Of a stretch of DNA of 64,000 nt, positions 58,044-64,000 are shown piece after piece. Source of the stretch: Tubulanus polymorphus (Eukaryota; Nemertea; Palaeonemertea; Tubulaniformes; Tubulanidae); the NCBI RefSeq assembly GCF_964204645.1, contig NC_134034.1:6197414-6261413 (forward strand), given 5' to 3'. The notes under the pieces are model-generated. The model made no database searches. It was not told where the DNA came from and worked only from the letters and a program-made list of their open reading frames with translations. Position 1 is the stretch's first letter. Every line of letters begins with the position of its first letter. The position numbers and the translations under genes were made by a program.

Positions 58044-58415
58044 TTATTATGTCTCCCTGGTTGTGGGAGACATTATGTTTGACTCCGTGTCTGCCATGCA
58101 CCATCCACCGTCCCCTGCTACCTCGATAGCGCGATACAGGCTGCAATTCTTGTTGGACTTTTCATAAACTTAGTGTGAGGATTGGGGCACATGAGACAAT
58201 CTGTGCTATTGGAAATGGAGGTTCAGGGCAGCCATCTTTAATTTTTTGTTAGGCCCATACAATCTACAATTCTTGATGGATGAAACTCAGTCATGAAACT
58301 CAGTGTTAGGATTGGGGCAGGTTAGAAGTCCACCCCTGTTCAAAGTAGAGGTCATGGGCCTTCAAATATGGCCCCAACAGTGGCCATCTTGAATTTGTTA
58401 GTGTGTCAATTTGTC
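58044..58415 (+). mobile_element. Leader and units of the 143-bp element, second copy
   Basis: TTATTATGTCTCCCTGGTTG and GGGAGACATTATG form a hairpin, followed by GCGATACAGGCTGCAATTCT, GTGAGGATTGGGGCA and two degenerate units ending ATATGGCCCC..GTGGCCATCTTGAATTTG. Hairpin leader plus array parallels the CTR element plan. Confidence 0.7.
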
Positions 58416-58417
58416 AT

Positions 58418-58682
58418 TGGGCTTTGCATATGGTCACCAGGGGGCATTGAATAGTAGAATAACTTAGTATTTCCATATCATATTGGTAACTAGGAATATT
58501 TTGTTACCACAATCAATTACAAAAATGTAGCTGCTGACATGTGCTATGATTGTGGTGAGTTTCAAGGTCATTAGATTTTTTCAAGGTCATTGGATGGGGC
58601 ATTGAATATTGAAATTGTTAGATTGTTCAGCATCTGAAACCACTTCCCAAGTGGGCATGGTGTCCCTGGACCCCTAGTTTTA
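58418..58682 (+). mobile_element. CTR element, 3' fragment
   Basis: Carries one CACCAGGGGGCATT core at about 58436, one monomer, and the complete 3' end (CCACTTCCCAAGTGG, then CCCTAGT). The leader and first monomers are missing. Same orientation as the other copies. Exon 11 begins 160 bp downstream. Confidence 0.8.
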
Positions 58683-58841
58683 CGATATGCAAGGCTCTCA
58701 GGTACCGTATTGATTCGTCCAGTGTGTCAACTTCTACATGTGAATAAGTTTGCTATGGAAATCGACTCAATAGTTGCCTAGTTTTTCCCCGCTTTTGAAA
58801 TATAAACAATTCAAGCCCAAGTCATGTTTACATTTATGTAG

Positions 58842-59070
58842 GGTGAAGTCAGACATGGATGACCGCAGTAACAAACTAATGGGTGCACATGGTTACTGTA
58901 CACAAGAAATGGTGAATTTGATTCTTCTAGGATATGCTGCTTCAAATGTATTCAATGATACCGTTGAGTTAGGTGGTGCTGCTGATGGATCATCATTAAT
59001 TCTGAAAGGCATACGTCAGCGTAGTGATGTAGGACTGCTATCTCTTTTTGAGCATTATAAATCTTGTCAG
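58842..59070 (+). CDS. MINDY4: MINDY4 exon 11 (residues 596-672)
   Basis: Completes a split Met codon and carries LMGAHGYCTQEMVNLILLGY, ASNVFNDTVEL and RSDVGLLSLFEHYKSCQ. These are among the best conserved blocks of the family (human LIGAHGYCTQELVNLLLTG, SDIGFLSLFEHYNMCQ). Acceptor TTATGTAG, donor CAG|GTAGGA, leaving phase 0. Confidence 0.96.
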
Positions 59071-60359
59071 GTAGGAATCTGTATTTTAAGGGATTTCAGG
59101 ATTTCACAGGAAACCCTATAATGATTCGTCTGATTATTATCATTTTTGCCTTTTCCACTGACTTGTTGAGACTTTGCCACTGACTGAATTAGATAATTTA
59201 ATCATGAAATATGACAAACTGGGAAAGATATAATGGTAGTCAAGGAAAAAATTACGTACTGTATTTTCCCAACTTCAAAGACTGGGTTGAAACTCAATGA
59301 AGCCAACTTATACCTAACAATAAATCAAGAATGGGTTATAAATGAATAACTAGAAAGAAACTTTAAAAGAGGACGTTTGTTTATGAAATGCATGTATACC
59401 TTGACACCTGCCACATTGATTGGAAATTTTGAATACCGGGTATTCAAGTGTCATCATCCAGCGTAATTCAAAAATTCTTCTTTGGGATTAAAAAAAACTA
59501 TGCAGTGTATCAATCCGGGATTTTCGGTACAAAATCCAAAGCCAAATACCTTCCTCTAAAAGGTTATTTGGTGTATATCGGATAAATATTAATTATGATA
59601 TTCACTTCATAAATTTTGAAGTGGATTGCTTCGGATTAATGGCAGCTCACATAGGCCAAACTCACCGCGTGTGTGCGTGTTGAGCGGACCATTGTGATAA
59701 TTATCAATGGTGTGAGCGTCTCTAGATTCTCAGAGGGCCTCTGTGCGTTCAAAAGTAATTAAGTTAAGTCACCATATGTTGACACTCACCTTTAGACTGC
59801 GTACGGTCCTCTTAAGTTAACATCCACCATACAATGATTTTAAGGGTGGCGCTTCTGTCATTCACTATACTCTACGTCATAAGCAACGCATGATGTGTGA
59901 TGTCACGTAAGAGGGCACGGTAAAACCTACCCAACTATTTTCAACCAAATTTAATCCCAACTTGAAGACACCATTTCAGATGCGGAATTTGAGGATATTT
60001 CTACTAAAAAGCATTATTGATTGCACTTGCATGATTTTTATGGTAAAGCTTAGAATTTACTTAACATCGTTAACGTTCATTTTCCGTTTCGTTTACGTTT
60101 AAAAACGAAAATTGATTGGCGTTTAGGAAAGAAATTAAATCCATACCATCCATTGTTGTATCGGCTTTATAACGCGTTCCAATCGCGTGTACAGTAAATT
60201 TCAATTGGAACGATAAACGAGAACGCTAAGCGTTCAACACTCAAATGATGCGCTATTTTCGTTAAGTTAGTTCTAAGCTGTACCTTAGCTTCGTAGACAG
60301 CCTGAGCTGCTTTAGCGATTCCGCCGGCATCGTCATGTGAAAGTAAAGTTACCCATTTT
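59071..60359 (+). other. Intron 11 left part, nothing recognised
   Basis: AT-rich with short CG-bearing stretches near 59680 and 60310. No gene or element with identifiable ends. Confidence 0.55.
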
Positions 60360-61598
60360 TAGCCCACTTGGGACTTTAGTCCCAGCGGGCTATTGCATTC
60401 ACCTTTCGTCCGTCGTCCGTCCGTCCCTCCATCCGTAGACGGAATCCAGTTATTTTGGGAAGTTTTGAAGACGCTTCAATGTAATGTCTTGATATTTGGG
60501 TTACACATGTATCTGCCCTAGACACATCTTCAGCCCAAAAACTGGCCCTGTCAGAATCAAGATGGCCGACTGGCAGCCATTATTGTTCGCCAAAATCAAC
60601 ACTATTTACACATTTTTGAACTTTTTTAGGGAAATTTTGAAGACGCTTTGATCAATTACCTTGATCTTTCAGGTGAATGTGAATCCCCCCAGGGCCCATC
60701 AGCATAACAAAAATTGGGTTAATCGGACTCAAGATGACCGTCCTATAACTTTTTTAAGTGCCCAAAAATGTCAATTTTGGCCCGAATTCTTAGTCTTGTA
60801 GCTTCCTACTGGTTTGCCATTTCTCATTGCAATTTGTGATTGTTATTCTTTGAAAAGGGATGTTCTAAACCTGAGACAGGTATTTTTGATCAGCCAATTA
60901 TGAGTACTCATTCGCAAGTACTCATTCGTAGGTGGGAAAAAGTTTATCCACATATTGATACCTAAGCACAATCAATTAGAAACTTGTAGCACATAACGTG
61001 TTCTATGATGTGGTGAGTTTCAAGGTCATTGGTTTTTGTATATGGCCACCAGGGGGCGTTGAATAATACAATATCTTAGTATTTCTATATTATATTCGTA
61101 TCAATGCATATTTTGTAACCCTATCAATTGCAAAGTTGTAGCTCATGACATCATCTATGATTGTGGCAAGTTTTAAGGCCATTAATTATTCTATATGGTC
61201 ACCAGGGGGCGTTGAATAGTAGAATAACTTAGTATTTCCTTATTATATTGGTACCTAGGCATATTTTGCTACCACGATCAATTACCAAGTTATAATTCAT
61301 GACATGTTCTATGATTGTGGTGAGTTTCAAAGTCATTGGGTTTTGAAAATGGTCACCAGGGGGCGTTGAATAGTAGAATAACTTAGTATTTCCATATCAG
61401 ATTGGTAACGAGGCATATTTTGTTATCGCAATCAATTACAAAATTGTAGCTGCTGACATTTTCTATGATTGTGGTGAGTTTCAAGGTCATTGGTTTTTGT
61501 ATATGGTCACCAGGGGCCGTTGAATATTGAAATTGTTAGATTGATGAGCATTTGGAACCACTTCCCAAGTGGGCATGGTGTCCCTGGACCCCTAGTTT
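60360..61598 (+). mobile_element. CTR element copy 5
   Basis: Complete: 5' hairpin AGCCCACTTGGGACTTTAGT, GTCCGTCCGTCC tract, leader, four monomers (cores at about 61046, 61200, 61355 and 61508) and 3' hairpin with CCCTAGT. The first monomer has the full TGGCCACCAGGGGGCG. Ends about 115 bp before MINDY4 exon 12. Confidence 0.87.
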
Positions 61599-61711
61599 GT
61601 TCTTGCCACCAGGAAGGGGGATTCAGGGTTTTCATTGATAGTGGTATTTAGGATATTAGACATGCCTCTAATATCATGAAGTTTATACTGAGCATATTTT
61701 CATTGTTTTAG

Positions 61712-61892
61712 GTTGGGACATATCTGAAAACACCAAGATATCCAATCTGGGTTGTGTGCAGTGAAAGCCATTTCAGTGTTCTGTTCTCTACAAAAAAAGA
61801 ACTTACGAGTGATTGGAAAGCAGAAAGGAGATTTGATTTATATTACTATGATGGACTTGCTCGACAAGATGAAGAAATCAAATTAACCATAG
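61712..61892 (+). CDS. MINDY4: MINDY4 exon 12 (residues 673-733, catalytic His)
   Basis: Encodes [26 protein letters not shown] and later [20 protein letters not shown], nearly identical to human. His692 in SESHFS is the expected catalytic histidine. Acceptor ATTGTTTTAG, donor ATAG|GTTGGT in phase 1, which fits the human continuation with Asp. The terminal exon (human ending near PPLELCIRTKWKG) was not found in 61893-64000. Confidence 0.96.
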
Positions 61893-62860
61893 GTTGGTTT
61901 TCATAGAACAATTCTAGGCATCTCATACAGCTTAGAGAGAACCGGTAGATGTCTCTTCAGATAGCTAGAAAATAGCTGTTAGCAATTGTTGGTGTCTGTT
62001 TTGGCTGTTTAGGCTATGTATAGAAGCCGTAGTGTGAAGCCATAGTTGTACTTAGAGCTTTGTTAATTGTCCCAAATAATCATCCATTGAAGCCCTCTGT
62101 CATGCAGCCATGCATTCCAATATTCCATAGCCTATTCTTTTTGAAATGAATTGGTTTGAGATTGGGTCAGGACAAAATATGTAGATTCTTTATTAGCCAA
62201 CACGGAACTTTAGTCTCTGACCTATGTTCCTTTATTTTGCTATTGCTATACTATGAACATTGGGAAAAACTTGCAAAACGTGTGACTGACATCTCAAAAT
62301 GTAAACACATATGCAATTACCTTTAAGCCATTCAGTACATGCATGAATCACAGATACTTATTTGCTTATAGAAAAAAAGCAATTTAATTTTAGTTTCACT
62401 TGGAAATAAAAGAAAATTTTTTCATTTTCGCAGACAACTGATGTCTTTAGCGTAGCGTTTTTCATCAACCCCAAACAACTGCACATGCATCAATCATTGA
62501 TCTCCCCATCATCATACATTTGAGAGTTCCGCGGATTTCCGCGTTTCTCCTCTTCGAAAAATATCAGTTTCGCAATTCGTCCATATCTGATGAGAAAACA
62601 TGCGGGGGTGGTTGGTTGATGGAATATCGATGAACCTATATCCCCTCACAGATAATGAACGCGAACGACGTGCTTCCCCTTTAAATTTGTCGTTCCGCGG
62701 TCCAAGCTGTGTCTATTCGAAACTGTGATTGTGATTGGCCTAAAGCTCATGGTTGTCAGCCAATAATATCGCTCGTCTCATGAATGAGAGCACTTGAAGA
62801 ATAAGCGTGCCAAGCATGCCTTCCGTCTTCAATTGGTAAATTAAAATAACAATACGCTAG
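61893..62860 (+). other. Intron 12 left part
   Basis: No final MINDY4 exon recognised. GAGAGTTCCGCGGATTTCCG near 62522 resembles the sub-terminal CCGGAAAT motif of the hAT-like element at 37797 and could mark the left end of the transposase gene that follows. Confidence 0.45.
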
Positions 62861-62867
62861 TAGTAAA

Positions 62868-64000
62868 ATGCGAGGTGACATTCTCATTCGCCGTGCCGGC
62901 ACGGGTGACAGTCTTGAATCCGAAAAATCACTCGCGAATGGCTGGAGGTGGGCCTGGCTGCAGGCTGACGTAGGTGGAGAGTTTCTCGTTAAATACATAA
63001 GAAAAATTCAAGCTCTGGGGAAAGCGTATTGCACGGCCTGTGATGCTGTTAAAGTACGATACCAGGGGAAAACCTGCACTGACAGACCACGTTGCGTCGA
63101 ATAAACATCGGAAAAACGTCAAAGATATTTCGTCTAATTACGTTCTCCCAGGTTTGTAAATCTTTTTGCTATTATTTTTTCTGTAGTAGAATCTTATAGG
63201 ATGCCTAAAGGTCGGCCTAATAATTGTTTTTTGCTGCACCATGTGAAGGTTGAGTGGATTTTTTTCTTTTTTGCATGCATTTTTAAGTCTAAAATTATTA
63301 AATTTTATCTTTTCAGGGACTTCCTGTGGCCAGTCTGATGAAACTACTTATGGTCTTCATCAGATGTTTGGCAAGCAACAGACTGTCTTTCGAGATCCAC
63401 CAAAACGAAATGTACCAGAAGAAGACAGGGTTAGTAACATGGAATCCATGTTACTCGGGATTATGGCTGAACATTCGCTGCCGTTCACAGCATCACCTGC
63501 TTTAATAGAACTGTCTAAAGCCATGGCAGCTGACAAGACTGCATTATCATCATTGTCAGTTGATCGAACAAGTGCATCTTATAAGATGAAGTATGGTATT
63601 GCGAAAACTTTTGAAAACCAGTTAAAAGATAAGCTAGCTGTAGTGCCGTTTTCCTTAAACATTGATGAAGCCACCAGCTCCAATCATTCTCGTGTACTGG
63701 CTTTACTTGTGGCCTACCTTTCGCTAGAGAGAAAGCAAGTTCTCGTGGAACATCTCGAATCTATTTCAATGTCGACCGTCAATTCCCAGACTGTTTATGA
63801 CTGTATTACGAATGCATTTGTGAAACGTGAACTTCCCTGGTGTAATGTTATTTCCATATTGATGGACAGTTGTAGTGTTATGCGTGGTTCGCAGCAACAT
63901 TGCTCCACATTTAATTGATATTGATGGCGACACTTGTCATCATGCTCATAATGCAAGTCACAAACTGTGTAGACCATTTGAAAGGTATCTGGAAAACTTA
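62868..64000 (+). pseudogene. hAT-like transposase gene, frameshifted and cut by the window
   Basis: The first exon (62868 to about 63151) has GWRWAWLQADVGGEFLVKYI and AYCTACDAV, aligned with the zinc-finger frame at 38260. A one-base shift near 63050 moves the rest of the finger (with H..H in VASNKHRK) into another frame. A probable intron runs from CCCAG|GTTTGT (63152) to TTTTCAG (63316), phase 1. The second exon has DETTYGLHQMFGKQQT, SLPFTASPALIELSKAM, VPFSLNIDEATSSNHSRVLA and NVISILMDSCSVMRGS, the hAT/RNase-H-like region with its first Asp in NIDEAT. A second shift near 63889 precedes DIDGDTCHHAHNA. Two shifts imply a decaying copy. The C-terminal part lies beyond 64000. Confidence 0.8.

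Larger units (their letters stand above)
12689..61892 (+). other. MINDY4: MINDY4 (FAM188B) gene, coding exons 1-12
   Basis: This locus encodes a MINDY-family cysteine deubiquitinase. The family is known to trim polyubiquitin with preference for Lys48 linkage. Twelve exons join in phase (junction phases 0,0,1,0,0,0,2,2,0,2,0 and then 1 at the last donor) to give 732 codons plus one base. Vertebrate MINDY4 has about 757 residues, so only about 40 C-terminal residues are missing. Visible marks are the N-terminal VREYLSRKG motif, a long variable linker (about residues 100-420), Gln464 and Cys470 in QKKGGPCG, and His692 in SESHFSVLF, which match the family's oxyanion, nucleophile and general-base positions. 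The N-terminal region separates it from the shorter MINDY4B. No disabling change is seen. The last exon is not recognisable before 64000. Confidence 0.93.

Noticed and set aside
61893-64000. Search for the terminal MINDY4 exon
   Set aside because: No stretch resembling the conserved C-terminus (KWKGA-type motif) was found; the exon is probably right of the window.

Overview
The window is animal nuclear DNA: GT-AG introns, phase-consistent exons, a dense load of eukaryotic transposons (LINE, LTR, hAT, piggyBac-like, Harbinger-like, Helitron/Helentron-like) and no operon-like packing. The mix of elements (central-tandem-repeat elements like those of bivalves and flies, BEL/Pao, CR1/L2-type LINEs, hAT MITEs) suggests a marine invertebrate. 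I cannot fix the phylum by eye.

One host gene explains nearly all of the real coding sequence. It is MINDY4 (FAM188B), a MINDY-family deubiquitinase on the + strand. I can place 12 phase-compatible coding exons: 12689-12754, 17205-17324, 18828-19068, 21511-21686, 28308-28985, 35867-35983, 51162-51250, 54221-54319, 54411-54474, 55260-55396, 58842-59070 and 61712-61892. Together they give 732 codons plus one base, close to the vertebrate length. They include the conserved N-terminus, the GGPCG catalytic-cysteine motif (Cys470) and the SESHFS catalytic-histidine motif (His692). Only the short C-terminal exon (about 40 residues) is missing and should lie beyond the right edge. Introns run from 91 bp to about 15.2 kb and are filled with repeats.

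Layout. 1-12.6 kb: intergenic, with a 2.2-kb tandem segmental duplication (one copy carrying a LINE tail, the other preserving the empty site) and a decayed hAT-like region. 12.7-21.7 kb: MINDY4 exons 1-4, with a degenerate telomere-like tract, the first central-tandem-repeat (CTR) element and piggyBac-type MITEs. 21.7-36 kb: exons 5-6 with CTR elements, TACCGTA MITEs, a LINE 3' end, a hAT MITE and a CR1/L2-type reverse transcriptase split by another element. 36-51 kb: the giant intron 6, holding a CTR element with a hAT insertion, a Ty3/Gypsy Gag fragment, a repeat nested three deep, a BEL/Pao relic, and a piggyBac MITE that carries a piece of LINE reverse transcriptase. 51-62 kb: exons 7-12. 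62-64 kb: a decaying hAT-like transposase gene cut by the window edge.

The most interesting signal is the CTR repeat family. Five large copies plus fragments, all in the same orientation, carry arrays of about 154-bp monomers, and each monomer has a sequence equal or nearly equal to the CTCF core consensus (TGGCCACCAGGGGGCG). This places about 20 candidate CTCF sites, all pointing the same way, across one gene.
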